From positions 694,737 through 758,736 of the forward strand of contig ML986583.1 of assembly GCA_010094045.1 (NCBI GenBank): a DNA stretch of 64,000 bases, read 5' to 3'. Made by a program: the position numbers and the translations under genes. The number at the start of each line of letters is the position of its first letter. Within the stretch, counting starts at the first letter, position 1. This DNA is from Lojkania enalia (taxonomy: Eukaryota > Ascomycota > Dothideomycetes > Pleosporales). The notes under the pieces are model-generated. The model was not told where the DNA came from and made no database searches. It saw only the letters and a program-made list of their open reading frames with translations. Below are positions 11,462 through 23,916 of the stretch, one piece after another.

Positions 11462-12695
11462 ATGGTTTCGAAGAAGAGTGGCGGTCTCCTATCAATAAGA
11501 ACCTCTTCGTCTACAGCCTCTTCACCCACTTCGACGACGGCCGAGCCCGAAGACGAAGACACGAAGATGGCTATGACCGACTGTACTCCGTCCACACAGC
11601 CGCTGAGCGTCACAATACCAAAGAATATTCCCAATCCATATTGCAATCGACGGCCCAACCTATCCGAGATACTCGCAAACACCGCCCCGCCCCCATGGAC
11701 GCTGACTTCGTTCATGGCATTCTTGTCCCAAAACCACTGTCTTGAGAACCTGGAGTTCACAATGGACGCCTCAAGATACCGCAAGCACTACTCGAAAATG
11801 GTAAATCGGCACCCTGGAACACCCATTTCACCGCTATCTGAGGAATGTGCCTATGTGCTCATGCTTTGGAGGCGGCTGATTGATGCTTATATTCGCGAGT
11901 CAGGGCCTCGAGAGGTAAGCAAGCCGTCGAATCTTGCTGCATTTCCAGGGAAGCTAATTTGCGCAGGTCAATCTTCCTGCTGACGTCCGTGACACCCTTC
12001 TTAACCTCTCAGATTCATACGTTCCTCCTCATCCTTCTGCACTGGACGAGGCCGTATCCAAGATCTACGAATTGATGGAGGAAAGTGTGTTGGTCTCGTT
12101 CCTCAACTCTGTGTGCCCTCAAAGTGCTTTCCCGACATCGACATCTGAAAACCACGATACCAGCAGTCTTACTCGATCTCAAACCCGCAGCTATGACGAG
12201 CGCACAATATACCACACTCGCAGCCATCAGCCACATCAGCCAGCTCAACAACGAGCATCCGCACCTTCTTCGCTCACCTCAAATTTCGTACATGCTCGGC
12301 CTTTCTCACACTCCCGATTCAATTCTCAACCTGCGACCGCATCTGTCGCCTCATCGCCTTCAGCACGTGTAACTTCAGGTTACACCAGTGGCAGCGATGC
12401 TTTGACGGACGATTCTGGCAGTGGCAGTCCCAGTGGATTGAACGACCCGCTTACCCCTCCCGGCACACCGCCGATGAGCGATTATCCTATGACAGATTTC
12501 CACCAAGCATATTATGAGTCTGGCACAAGTAGTGGAACACCAAGTCCGAGAGCTAGCCGTGGGGAGCATAACGGCCTTGCGACCGCGACCCGGGATAGCT
12601 GGAAGCGAGTTAGTAGCAAATTATGGCCAAAAAAGAGGAGCGGCGGTGCTTTGCGGGAAGAAGAGCAGGGCGCTGTTGAAGGCGGTTTATTTTGA
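11462..12695 (+). CDS. RGS-domain protein (regulator of G-protein signalling)
   Basis: RGS proteins speed GTP hydrolysis by heterotrimeric G-alpha subunits and dampen GPCR signalling. Two exons (11462-11914 and 11967-12695, intron 52 bases, phase 0) give 393 residues. The N-terminus is Ser/Thr-rich. The RGS fold runs from about residue 66 (NLSEILANTAPPPWTL, SFMAFLSQNHCLENLEFT) to about 205 (KIYELMEESVLVSFLNSV). The C-terminal half is low-complexity, Ser/Thr/Pro-rich, and ends with a basic WKRVSSKLWPKKR stretch. No DEP, PX or transmembrane segment is visible, so this is a single-domain RGS rather than an FlbA/Sst2 type. The start is the ATG followed by VSKKSGG; an in-frame ATG 42 codons upstream exists but adds unlike sequence. 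Exact orthology is not resolved. Confidence 0.85.
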
Positions 12696-15600
12696 TTCTA
12701 CAGACCGCTATCTCCACCCTGGCTTCCTCGTCTTCCCCAGAGACTTGAAAATCCGAACGTGATACTCCTCCAGGAATGTCAACACCTGTCGACTACGCTC
12801 CTGGACTAGTACCGGAACAATTATGATTACGACAGTGCGAAATCAGAGCGACTTCATCTTGCATTTTAAGGCTGCATTAACCCCCGGCGTCACTAATGAT
12901 CGATTCTCCTGTCACTTACATGCAAGGCGAATTGGCGAAGTTTCTCCACATATTTGGTGGCTTTTGTTGTTTCAATATGCATCTTACTCTAGACATGGGC
13001 GTTATTTGCAAAATATCTCACCGGGGAGGGGACTTTTTCTTCTATATTCTGGGCCAGATTGGGGAAACATTGCTATATCCACCATCACTGGCACAAAGGG
13101 TTGATTTCGGCGTTTTTCATGCTTATAGGGGCCATATATCCGGCTGGGAGATGGGGTGGATCCTTTCGCTGATATCATCATAACGGGAATACGAGTGCAC
13201 TATGTTTCACAGTAAATTTTTTTTTTTTTTTTTTTTTGTTAATATTCTGGCTCAGGATAATAATCCTGCGATTTGGGATAGGAGGTGGCATAAGGATAAA
13301 TTTTGGGAAGTACAAATGATGATACGGCGAAAGAATAAATAGCATTATTCCCCTGGTTTGACAAAAGTACGATCTCTCCTTAGCTTCTGTGTCTAATCTC
13401 TAATTCTTGTCTATATTCTTTCAAGAGTTATATGGATGCTTCTTTCTGCCGTTTTAGCTATGTTGTTCGCACAAGTCTTGGTGGCTTATCTACTTTCTGG
13501 CCAATCGACTCTGCGCACATAACGTTTACATTTGCTCGTTAATATCTAATACTATTAATGCTATGGTCATGGTTCTTAACCCCGCAGACTAGCTTTATCA
13601 CTATTGTTGAAACAGCAGCGCATGCTCTGCTGGCAGCTTGTCTTGGGATTTGTATATCTGCCTGTTCGGAACGGGAATATTCTTCCGCCGGCTCGAATTT
13701 TGTTCCTAGTACCACGAGCGGCAAAGGCAATCATAACGTGTAGTACTATTATTGCTGCTGCTTCCTTTTTTTTTTTAACAGTAAGTAGACGGAACACGAG
13801 CTTCGAGCATGTTCATTCGCTCCTTTTCGCTATCATAGGACTCGACAAGCGGTGAGCTCACCGCTCTTCGCGCTCGCTCAACAACCCGCACGCGAGATGG
13901 GAGAAACAATCGATTGGGCTGAATGAGAGCCAAATGACTAGATAGGATCACCCTCGTTTCTGGTCGTCGGGAGTGGGGCGGGAATCCTATACATACGTCC
14001 CCCTACGTATTTTAATTTCTGCTCTCAGCATAGCTACTTTAGGAGTTGGAGGGCGGCGGGTGCGTGTTGGTGGCGCGACTTCCCATGCGGGCCGCCAGGA
14101 AGCAAAAGCAACAAGCAATACGCTCACGAGGCGGGGATGAGTTGTTGGATCACGTTATGAGGGGTGCGTACATGAAGGATTCATGGCATTGCATGTGGGT
14201 CTGCGCGATCTGCGCTGCCTGGATAGGCTGTGTTAGACGGCATAGTGTACGGACTTGGAGGTTGTGTCGGGGTTGAGCTTATTTGCACGCCGAGATGCCC
14301 TGACCTAGGGCTGGGAGTGAATCATGTATAAGACCTGTATATGGAACACGTGGGATTATGGTGGGTAGAATTCCAGGGCCTGGGAGTGTGTTCAAGTGGA
14401 AGGAGGATGAGGGTTAGTTTGGGGGTTTATGCGGGTATTTTCGGCGGAAGGTTTCATGGTCGTCGATGGTGGACCGGAATGAGGACTGTCCGTTTGATAG
14501 CGGGCTGACCATTCAAGTGGGGATATATACAGCAAGTGTTTGTGAATGGGGTGGAAATGTAGGCGAGTAGGGAACTTGTTTCATGGACGCGCGTCTTGCT
14601 GAACGGGCTCTAGGTGGTGAGGGTGGCACTGTTCTGTGATGTGTTTGAGGATTCGGTATGGTTTCAGGTGAATATTCTTGGCCGAGGTAGAGGCACAGTG
14701 GCCTTTGGACCTGGAACTGTACTAGCTAGAATCGAATGCAAAAGTAGTCAGTCATCGAAAGTGTATGCTGTTCTAAGTGAGGCGAATGGCATCATCTTGC
14801 CGCTTCAGCATCGCCATGCCGAAACGACTACTCCCAAAATCGCCAACCGTTTCCCGAAACTGTTGAAATCGAATTCTCACTAACCCAATCTCATCGTATA
14901 TCTGCATGCGCAAGCACTCCGCATGGCTCTGCTGGAAAGCCTTTGGTTATCGATGTCCCATGCAAGATATCAATATAGCACTACATGCTGCAATGCGCTC
15001 GCTTCAATTCTTGACATGCTGCTTTTGCGCTGCACTCGCATGCCGAATGCCAAATCATTTGGGCCCAAGACTCAAGACGTCGAGAACCAGTCTCTCGGTA
15101 TCTAGTTGATTAGCCTGGAGACTTGGGGACTCGAGAAAGATGGTCACGATGTCTGCCCCACATCTTTGCTCCTCGGCCGGATGGGCTTCCGATGCAGAAT
15201 ACTCGCTCAAGGTGGCAGATATCGGGTCCTAGCGATGCAATTGGCAAAACGCATAAACGAATTGATCACGATGCCGCCTTCATGCCGGGTAGCAATGTCT
15301 TGTCTACCCGGTAAATCTACCTCGCCAATTGTTAATGCCGGGCAGTCGGATTTGATTGGCCGGCCGAGATCTGACACGCAATGATAGCGGGCACGTGGAG
15401 GCATAACGAACGGGTGGCTTGGATCTGCGATATAGGGATAGGGATCTTAGACACTCTTGTGTCACCCCGCAGCCATTATCACCGGTATTCCTGGACAAAG
15501 TTCGCACGTGGCGGCGATGGAATGACGAAAGTCCGATGGCACGGCTTCTAGAAAGATCCTCACCAACCCACGTCCGGCTGACAGTCTCGCGACATTCTCG

Positions 15601-18587
15601 CGAGTCCCGCCTGCGGACGTTGTTCAAAGACCAGTGTTATCGAGCACACAAATCTTTTTGAAAGTACACACGGGGCTGTTGTCCGGGTCTAGCACCGCGC
15701 ACTTGTACGACTTGCTAGCTGATAATTAACAATCAGGCCCCAAGCCTGAGGCCAAGCCTCCCCGTCCTCGATTCGCCTTTCCGCTCCTCGCCCAGCTAGC
15801 GATTCAGCGCGTCTAAACCCCAGCCTAGTTGCTTCTGCCTGGTAAGCATGTCCCAGCAAAAGCAGCGGCACGCACAGCACTTCGCGCCGCTCTCTGACCT
15901 ATTATTATTCCCGATGGAATCTTGCTATAGAGTACACACCATTATCTGAGCATAAGTAAACGGTCGCGCCTCGGCTCACAGCCTGTGAATTCCCCGAACA
16001 TCTCGCCACTGTATATATTAGGGCATGCTGCTGTCATCAAATTCACCCCGTCATCGTCCTGCAGAAGGAAAGGAGAGGCCTGTCCAATCATTGTCCGTCG
16101 CACATGGCCGGCCTGCGGGTCGAGACCGAGCAAAAATTCGCCCAAGCGGATCCGAAGCTCAACACCACGAGCCCATCGTGTTATCCATATCACAATCCGG
16201 CACATATGTAGTCAGTACCACGGCATCGCAACAAAATTCCCGGTCCCGACGGTTCCTAGGTAACGCCGGCAAATTCCCTCTTTTCATCTACGCTGGCCCG
16301 GTTCTCGCTGGCGGCACCAATCCGTTTCGAGGGGTGCCATGCGACCCTTTCGATCTTTAATCTATCCTCGTGGCCCGGAAGGGAAGGTGATGACGAGCGG
16401 TTGCGTTTTCCACCAAGTCTCTAAATCAATTTCCTTAACTCTCAAGAGGTCTTGTGCGATCGATGGAACGATTGATTAATAAAGACAGACGGCAACAGAA
16501 AACCGCGTGTTCATCTCCGCAAGGCATATGACGCGCTGGACACGTGCCTATTGGCTACACTACATATGATATTTCCCAGGACTGCATTGTCGATGTGAGG
16601 AAATGTCGCTACACATGGCATGGTTCTTAAATCCCCTCTAGTAGGGCTGCTAGGGGTCTTTTTCGCTTGGAGGCGGGTTACTCTAAGGTCGGCGTTTTGC
16701 ATATAGCCGGACGCGACGCTGAGGGTTTTCCTGGGTCGTGACAAGCTTGGCCCTGGTACCTTGTGCCTAGATACGATGGGAAAATCCAACAACTACCGGA
16801 CTCGCCACCACGGGGTTTCCACGTCTCTGGTACTTTTGAAGATGCATCCCTTCCCCATCCTTCGGTAGATTGTACCGTTATCCTCAAGACTCCTTGTCTC
16901 GGGACGGTTTTTCCGGATTTGTGTCCGGTGCAGTGCCGATTTGACGTGTAGATTAGATTGCTCGAGTACGAAGTAAATGAACATAATGAGGTGATTTAAG
17001 AGCGAGTGAGATACGGATTTAACAGACCAGTGGGGTTCTGCGTGGGGTTTTGAAGGATGGGGTCCGCATGCAGCGTGCGTGGTAATGGCAGGGGTAGTAG
17101 TATTTTTGGGTTGGGGAATGGCTTGTACCAGAGAGAGACTTACAAGGGGGCTGGAAGTAAAAGCAGCATGTTGGAACCTCGGGTCTCCCGCGACATACAC
17201 GGGTCGGTCATGTATCCGAAGATGCGGATATACTCGTCTCGACCCTGGTGTACGTAGGATTATCTGTTGTTGTATGTTCTAAGTTGGACGTGAATGCTGT
17301 TGTGACAGCTGCATGCCTCTCGTAAAATCCACCACTCCGGCGGCTGGTATTCTCTCATAGACAAGGAAATATTGTATTTGGAATGGGATTTGAAGTATGT
17401 ACTAACACATGGGGAATGGTAAATATCTATATTAACAACACGTCCTTGATGCTGCGGCTATCCTTACTAACTCTTGAATGGTATCTAGTCCCTCCCCCAT
17501 GCCTTGCTACGAAGGCGACCAAGAAAGCCATAAACCCCCTATTAGAGGTATTATACACTAACATCATTTAGCATAATGATAAAAGAAGTTTATACATACA
17601 CCAAACTCTATAAGATATAATAGCAAACTAGATTCTAACCGCTTCAACAAGTGATGCGAGCCATTGCCGTGAATTTCAAGGACACGAGAAGGAGCAATGG
17701 TCTAGTTACTCTGATCAAGTTTCTTTTCGGATTCTACCTTGATGCCTTGGCAAAGGACTAAATACTCTGGTGGCCTCGTTACTATGTGCTCCCATTGCAT
17801 TTAGCCTCCTTTTCCGGCAATGGTACCTAGATCGTTGCCCTCCAATGTCAGAGAGGGGATGGACGTGTTGACATGATTATAAACATAGCTCCCGAAGACT
17901 GGTGTCTCGTTTACCGCGTGAATTGGCGCCGTGGTTATATCCTGCTTCCGCCTCGTAATGAGTAACCTCCTTTCAGCCGTACGACCGGGTATAGATTCGA
18001 CCGTGAGCTCCCTCTAGGTAAACGGACGCGAGGAGCCAGCAAGGCGTCGGAAAAGCGCTACCTCGATTGGGAAGACTAGGCGGAATACTCAGTGCAAGGG
18101 CGCAAACGCGACATAGGAACTGAGTCTTACGTTTAGACCTAGAAGCAGGCGCAAGTGAATATTGGTGTGTGATGACATAAAACAAGAAGACTCACGCGCC
18201 AACCACTCCGTTGAGATTTTACAGTTTGTCTCGTTGACTTCTCTAAACCCTTCAGCGCCTCTGAGCATTCCGTTTTATGTTTCGCAGTTCTGCGCAGACT
18301 TCCTCATTTTTCATTCCCGAGGGCCTCCAGTCACACCTTCCCTCTTAGTTGCTGACTTATTCATCCTTGCATCGAAATTCAAACCCTACTATTACAAAGA
18401 AAGATGTTAGGTCTGAGTCCTGAGCTCTAAGCTTATCCGATCGCAATGATGATAGACTGTAAAAATATGTGATATCACGCTTTCTTCTTTACCTACCTTT
18501 CGGCGTTCGACGGGTATGCTGCAAATAAAAGGTATGACAGTATAGATCTAACAAAATATAATAGAACGTGACAGAAGATATGTTTCT
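12696..18587. other. 5.9 kb intergenic region, no recognised gene
   Basis: Read on both strands without finding a frame I can support. It holds a T21 tract (13217-13237) in the likely RGS 3' flank. The convergent arrangement (RGS plus, next gene minus) means most of this region is not an obvious promoter. It could hide non-coding RNA or a degenerate repeat; none could be identified. Confidence 0.5.
13217..13237 (+). repeat. Poly-T homopolymer (T21)
   Basis: Run of 21 T residues about 520 bases after the RGS stop codon. Confidence 0.9.
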
Positions 18588-19718
18588 TTACAGGAAAGTA
18601 TTGCCGCTTATAGGACTTATCCACTTCCCCTTCCTAGCGGCCTTCATCTCCGCATATAAAGCTGGGTTAGCGCCTCTCTTTATACATTTCTTTAGTTCTG
18701 CCTCATTGAGTCCACTTGTGTCATAGTCGCTAGCCTTCCACTCTCCGATCTCCTGCGATGCTCGACTTCTGCTTGCAGATCTTTGGAGTTCGGATGCTTT
18801 ACCGGGTGATATCCTTACTGAACTCGAGGAGTGTGTGCAATAAGAGTGCTGATCAAACGAGACCCTCTTTTCGATCCCGGGGTAATCCGCTAATGAGACG
18901 GGTTTGAGAGTCTTCTTAACCCCCAGCTTCCGTAGTAGCGAGAGAGTAGAAGGTGACCCCAAGGAAGGACGGCCTCGTTGGTTGTGTATTGACGAGGATT
19001 GATGGCGACTCGGATTAGATGAATGGGCTGCTAATGGCGGTTCGTGGCTGCTTTGTTGACCGAGCGAGCTGTCCGCTTCATCATAGCTCAAGTAATTACA
19101 TGAGCCATCAACACTCACAAGTCGAGGCTCAGGTTTGGGCTCGGGAGCTGTATGGCAATCTTGTGTTGTCTCGACCGATTCTATGGTCTCTAAAGAACTC
19201 CGTCGCCGTAAGTTGAGCGGGACGCGCTGGCTACTATGGTATACTAAAGGCCTTGCTAGTTTGGGTGATGGTCTTGGTGGATCACGGTAAGGTAGGATGT
19301 CAACATCTGGAGGCTGGTTTTTGAGTGGGTGTGAGAAGTTCCGTACAGAATGCTTTTCAACCCGAAGCACTCCTGGTTCAAGACTTGGATCGTGAAATGG
19401 GACCAGCCTAAGGGGATTCTTCCGGGGTACAGGCGGTATTGCCCGCGCTTGAGGAGTCTTTGATGGCTTTCGGTCCCATAATTTTGGAGTGTCTCCTATG
19501 GACGCGGATCCTCGAGCTGTCGGTGGCGGGCTAGCGTCATCAGAATTTTCGGGTTCATCAAGCTCGTTATGAGAGTCGCCCAAGGCAGACTGGACTTGTA
19601 ACGTTTCCCGAGAGGAACACCGCAATGATGGCGGGACGGCAGCGTTGGAGTCCATACTTGAAAACGGCCAACAGTAGCAAAGCAAGAAGGGAGCGGCAAC
19701 GAAGAAATCGTTCCACAT
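18588..19718 (-). CDS. Conserved fungal Ser/Pro-rich protein of unknown function
   Basis: A single 376-codon frame. The body is disordered, rich in Ser, Pro and Arg, with repeated basic-Pro segments (IPPVPRKNPLRLVP, DPPRPSPKLARPL) typical of SH3-binding or phosphorylated regions. The last 45 residues are different: an ordered-looking block (GLNEAELKKCIKRGANPALY, then AEMKAARKGKWISPISG) that resembles the C-terminal tail of a widespread unnamed fungal family, from recollection. The N-terminus is uncertain. The first ATG adds a hydrophobic 21-residue piece (WNDFFVAAPFLLCYCWPF) that could be signal-like, while Met22 at 19655 begins a sequence more like the rest. Head-to-head with the SOG2-like gene about 0.65 kb away. 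No intron needed. Confidence 0.7.
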   Translation of the reverse strand: MWNDFFVAAPFLLCYCWPFSSMDSNAAVPPSLRCSSRETLQVQSALGDSHNELDEPENSDDASPPPTARGSASIGDTPKLWDRKPSKTPQARAIPPVPRKNPLRLVPFHDPSLEPGVLRVEKHSVRNFSHPLKNQPPDVDILPYRDPPRPSPKLARPLVYHSSQRVPLNLRRRSSLETIESVETTQDCHTAPEPKPEPRLVSVDGSCNYLSYDEADSSLGQQSSHEPPLAAHSSNPSRHQSSSIHNQRGRPSLGSPSTLSLLRKLGVKKTLKPVSLADYPGIEKRVSFDQHSYCTHSSSSVRISPGKASELQRSASRSRASQEIGEWKASDYDTSGLNEAELKKCIKRGANPALYAEMKAARKGKWISPISGNTFL

Positions 19719-20362
19719 GTGGAGTGGACGGCGTTCTACATGATGACGAACAGATATAGGGAACAGGTGTAGCTGTTACTGCACTGTCTGCTCTAGTGTC
19801 AAAGTGAGCGTAAACTTACATCACCAGTTGCCGAGTGGTTAGCTAGTGGTTAGCTAGTGGTAAGTAGCCATCCGCGGGATTGGAATGGCTCTACGGTGCG
19901 CCGGTGGCTCTAGCTAGATAGTGGCAGCCGTGGCCGAAGCTTGATGGTCAACGGCGACGGTTCACGTGCTGGGCCCACTACGACCCGTGGACGAGCCTCG
20001 ACGAACCTGCATCAGGGACAGCCAAGCTGCCCTGCAGCACTGCGAGGAGGCGCCTGTTTCTGATGCGCGGGCAGATAGAAGCACCTTGTCGCAGAGCGGT
20101 GCCATGACGGCGATTCAGGCTGTTGGGGGTGGTGGTGGCTGTCGAGGACTCGTGGTAGCCGGACAGCGGAGAGGCAAATGTGTGACGTGCGCTGTCCCTG
20201 AACTAGCCCTGATGAGGCTAGCGCATGTCTTCGACGTCCAGGAATATTGCTCGACCCTTGCGTCGGCCATTGTCGTGCTCACTCTCTCCTCCGCCACTGC
20301 AGCACAATGAACGACGGCCAGCCTGTTCTCTCGTCCGCTCGCTTCCCCTCTCCACGACGCTC
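19719..20362. other. Divergent promoter region of the unknown gene and the SOG2-like gene
   Basis: About 640 bases between two outward-facing genes. It includes a short tandem duplication of GTGGTTAGCTA near 19837-19861 and a TTCACGTG near 19961. An in-frame ATG at 20225 could extend the SOG2-like protein by 46 residues, but that stretch is Pro/Arg-rich, low-complexity and more likely leader. Confidence 0.5.
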
Positions 20363-23300
20363 ATGATGAGCAACGACCAGCTGAAGCCCGTCTCGGACGA
20401 GGACGTGGTTGCCCTCGCAAAGGCCGCTATCGAGCAGTCGCGCCAGGACATCAACCAGCGGGCTGTCGCTGACCCGATCCAAACGCCCCGAGAACTGCAA
20501 CAGCAGCAGCAGCCCGGCATCACTATTGACCTCGGCCACAACAACATTTCCCGCCTTCCCGACGAGGTTATCGACGTGATCCGCGCAGAAATCGAACGGT
20601 GAGCGCCTGCCCGCCTGCCAACCTTCGATGCAATGCGCCTATCGTCGCTCCCTATCGATAGGCTTGGCACCGTTGCGAGGCCCCACGCGCCTTCATCTGT
20701 GCTAACGCCCAGCAGGCTCGCCCTCTCACACAATCTCCTGACCACTCTTCCGATCCGCTTGGCCGAGTGCAAGCGCCTTCGCTACCTTAATGTGCGCTAC
20801 AACTCCATACGCGAGATTCCAGATGCTGTTCGTCCTCCTACCCCTCCGCTGCACATGGCTGCCGAATATGATACTGATATGGGCGCAGATTCTAGAATTG
20901 ACGTCGCTCGAGATCCTCGATGTTAGCAGGAATAAGATCAAAGTTATCCCAGAGAAAATTGCCAATTTGACCTCTCTCAAAGTGCTAGCTTTGTCGAAGA
21001 ACAAGATCGAGGAGCTTCCAGTGTCTCTGGGCGACATCAATAGCTTGCAGGTATTGAAGCTTGATTTCAATCCGATCCGTTTTCCTCCTCCGGAAGTTTG
21101 CACCATAAAGGACAACACGCCTTCGCCAGCAAACGAGAATGAGAGAGACTCAGTTATTGCCTCTCAGGTCAAGAAATTCATGAGACAACATGTGTCTAAA
21201 GAGAGGCAGCGTGCTGAGATTGAAAAATTGCGCGTCGAATCTTCTGGAGACGAGAGTTGGACTGAGAGCAATCCTGAAACGCCGCGTCCCTCTAGGCGAG
21301 CGAACGGCGGGAGATTTCCGGTGAAGCCCAGCATAAGCAATCTTGATGGCTTTGGTGAGAGTAGGCCAGAGTCTCCGGGAATACCTCCTCCAATTCCGAC
21401 ACGATCTCATTTTCGAGTCCAGTCGCAGCAGAATAATGGCCCTCTCCGTAGACCCCCTGTTTCTCCTCTGGTATTGACCAACGGATCCAATGAGAGGAAT
21501 CGGAGCCAGAGCGAGGGTGCTAGTTCGGCGAGTAATCGCTCAAAGCGCATGGGTGTTTATACTAGCAAAACATCAGACTTGGGTGCTGTAGACGAGCTGC
21601 GGAGAATAAGCCACTTCCGCGGATTTAGTCAGGGTTATGTGCAGCCTGGAAACAGTGCGATTAACGGAATGTCAGGACCCGCGACTGCCGTAGGGTATGG
21701 TTATGGAGATATTGGCACCGTGCGATCTCTAGCCAACCGCCCGCTTTCCGATGTCCGTGAACACAAACGAGGTTCTAGAGCGCCTGATGTTGTGGTAGAA
21801 GCTGGAAAGAACTTCCTCTATGCCATCTCTCAGCTGCATGACACTATTGGTCATATGATGCGCTCACTTAAAAGGGCAGACAGGACAAATGATGGTTTTC
21901 GCCGAAAAGAGGACTTCTATCGCCGATTCCAGTTTACATATCTGCATATCCGCGCCCTCAGCCAGCTTTTGGGGAGATATGATACGCTTGCCGAGGAAGA
22001 TGAAGAGGATGCCCAAAAGCTTTCGAAACACATTTACCATTACACCCTGAGATCGCTCGAATTGTTCATGTACATCAATCTGTCCATCGCCGAGAACCGG
22101 GATGAGATCATTAAGAACGCAGATCCCCGATTTCTACGGTCGTTTCTCCTCTTGCAACAGGGGAGTTTAATCGAAATGCGGAATGCTTGCTCAATCCTCG
22201 GGGCTGAATTTATCGATACTACGGTAGCTGCTCGACAACCGAGTGTTCCTGATGCTCTGGCGACCGTGAGGGCCCGACCGCTGAAGGTGCGGCGTTTTCA
22301 CACATCGCCTCCACAACGGAATGGGAACAACCAGGCTCCTCCGCCTGTGATCCTTCATAGCAACGACAATAGTCGCACAAATACGTTGACAAGCATTACC
22401 GCAGCCACGCCTCGTTCCGGTGAATCGTTCTCCACGCTAGCAACGAACATGTCCCGCACCAATACACTGACGAGCCAGTTCGACGAGACAGATGACGATG
22501 CGCATTTCGATAGGATCTACACCAAGCTGAGGTTAGCCTGTGACACCTGCCGCAGCTCCATCCCGCAAATCTCGAGGCTTCTTCTTGACAGTTATGATGT
22601 GTTAAAGAAAAACCTCGGGCTTGAGGATCCAAAAGTCAACGTACTGGCGAGTTTGATCGAGAAGGGCAATGATGTCGAACAGAACTTACTCCCATTAGCA
22701 GCACGACTGTCGCAGATGCAACTCAAGGATAGTTATACCAGAAGCCAACCAGATTTCTGGCAGCAGTGCACTATCTTTATCAAGGTACGTTTCCAGTTTC
22801 CTTCGTCTGAAACACTCGTTCCATAGCTTACTGGCATTTTAGGCTTGGAGTGAGTTTGCGCAGGCAGCTACAGCCGATGGACGGCATTACGGCATTCTCA
22901 GTCTTGAAGTGAAGCAATTAATGAAGCCACTTCACCGCACGGTCAAGGAAGCGAGCTCTGCTATTTACGACTCTCCCTGGGCTCATCTAACATCTAATAA
23001 CCCTGGTCAAATGGGCCCTCCTTCGCTACCTTCTCTTACATCACGAACTCAGCCGCCGAGGTTTGGTAGCAGGCAAACCATGTCTTCTAGTATGAGCACA
23101 TCGTTCCCTGGTCCAATCAACACTTCCATTACCTCGGTTGCATCGACGTATTCTCAAAATTACTCCACAGCTTCTCTTGGATCTGGAAGTGGGGGCTACG
23201 TGACCCCCGTTCCAGCAACGCCTCTGAGCGCTGCTCTAGGTGCGGCCGCGCAGGCTACAGTCCCGAATACTCCAAGTCATCCCCCGACTGTAGCACCTAC

Positions 23301-23364
23301 CACCACAATCAATGTCTTTGAAAGGGCGGATAGGTTGTTGAGTCAAACCCAGCGTCGCGTCTAA
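20363..23364 (+). CDS. sog2: Leucine-rich-repeat protein of the RAM polarity pathway (SOG2-like)
   Basis: In yeast, Sog2 is a component of the RAM network that works with the Cbk1/Mob2 kinase in polarised growth and septation. Four exons (20363-20598, 20716-20827, 20889-22784, 22843-23364) give 921 residues. LRR repeats run from about residue 50 to 190 (IDLGHNNISRLPDEV, LSHNLLTTLPIRL, LDVSRNKIKVIPEKI, LALSKNKIEELPVSL, LKLDFNPIRFPP). A disordered linker follows, then the Sog2 domain from roughly 325 (APDVVVEAGKNFLYAISQLH, LHIRALSQLLGRYDTL) into exon 4 (GILSLEVKQLMKPLH). The C-terminus is Ser/Thr/Pro-rich. A short polyQ is at about 46-50. Intron 1 ends with tandem acceptors CAGCAG (20710-20715), both in frame. 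Intron 2 has a weak GTTCGT donor but a good TACTGAT branch. Start chosen at the paired ATG ATG at 20363/20366. Confidence 0.9.
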
Positions 23365-23916
23365 GCATACAATTCTTTTTTCTTCCGCAAATGTAAGCAT
23401 CGAAAACCCTCTCAATGTGTCTGCCTATGGGACCGCCAATCCCGTTGCCCAACTTACCCTCTTTCCTACTTAGTCTCTCTACATAGTAGTACAATACTTT
23501 TGGGTTCATTATAAGGAGTTCTTTGTGTATATTATATGTTAGCGTCGGCGCTAGAGGGCTGGGTTGCATGAGCATTGCATGGGGCTCCGGAGTCAGGTTA
23601 TCTGGTATAGGAAAGTTGGCATTATAGGAGTCTTGAGAGTCCTATCTTCGGGTGCTTAGGCACTAGGCATAGGAGCATAGGAGTAAGTGGGTCCACATGC
23701 GCTTACGGAGCTGAAGTGGTGAAATAGTTTCAATGAAAATGGATTCTAGATACTACATTCGTTTACCATGTATCCTATATTTGAGTATATTGCTAATAGA
23801 TAGAAAGCCTTTAAAAAAACAACTGGTTATTTTATATGCCACAGCAGAAATTCATGCCTCGTACATATATCCCTACAATCCATAGCATCTGTACGCTTTC
23901 CAGAAGCGAAAATCCA
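23365..23916. other. Convergent 3' flanks of SOG2-like and DUF3712 genes
   Basis: About 550 bases between two genes that converge; it should contain both 3' untranslated regions. No gene seen. Confidence 0.7.

Noticed and set aside
19825..19870. tRNA-like GTTGCCGAGTGGTTAGCTAG start
   Set aside because: The D-arm-like piece is followed by a tandem duplication; no anticodon arm or GGTTCGANTCC box is found, so no tRNA fold.
20225..20362. 46-residue N-terminal extension of the SOG2-like protein
   Set aside because: Pro/Arg/Ser-rich leader-like sequence; the downstream paired ATG starts the family-like acidic-helical N-terminus.
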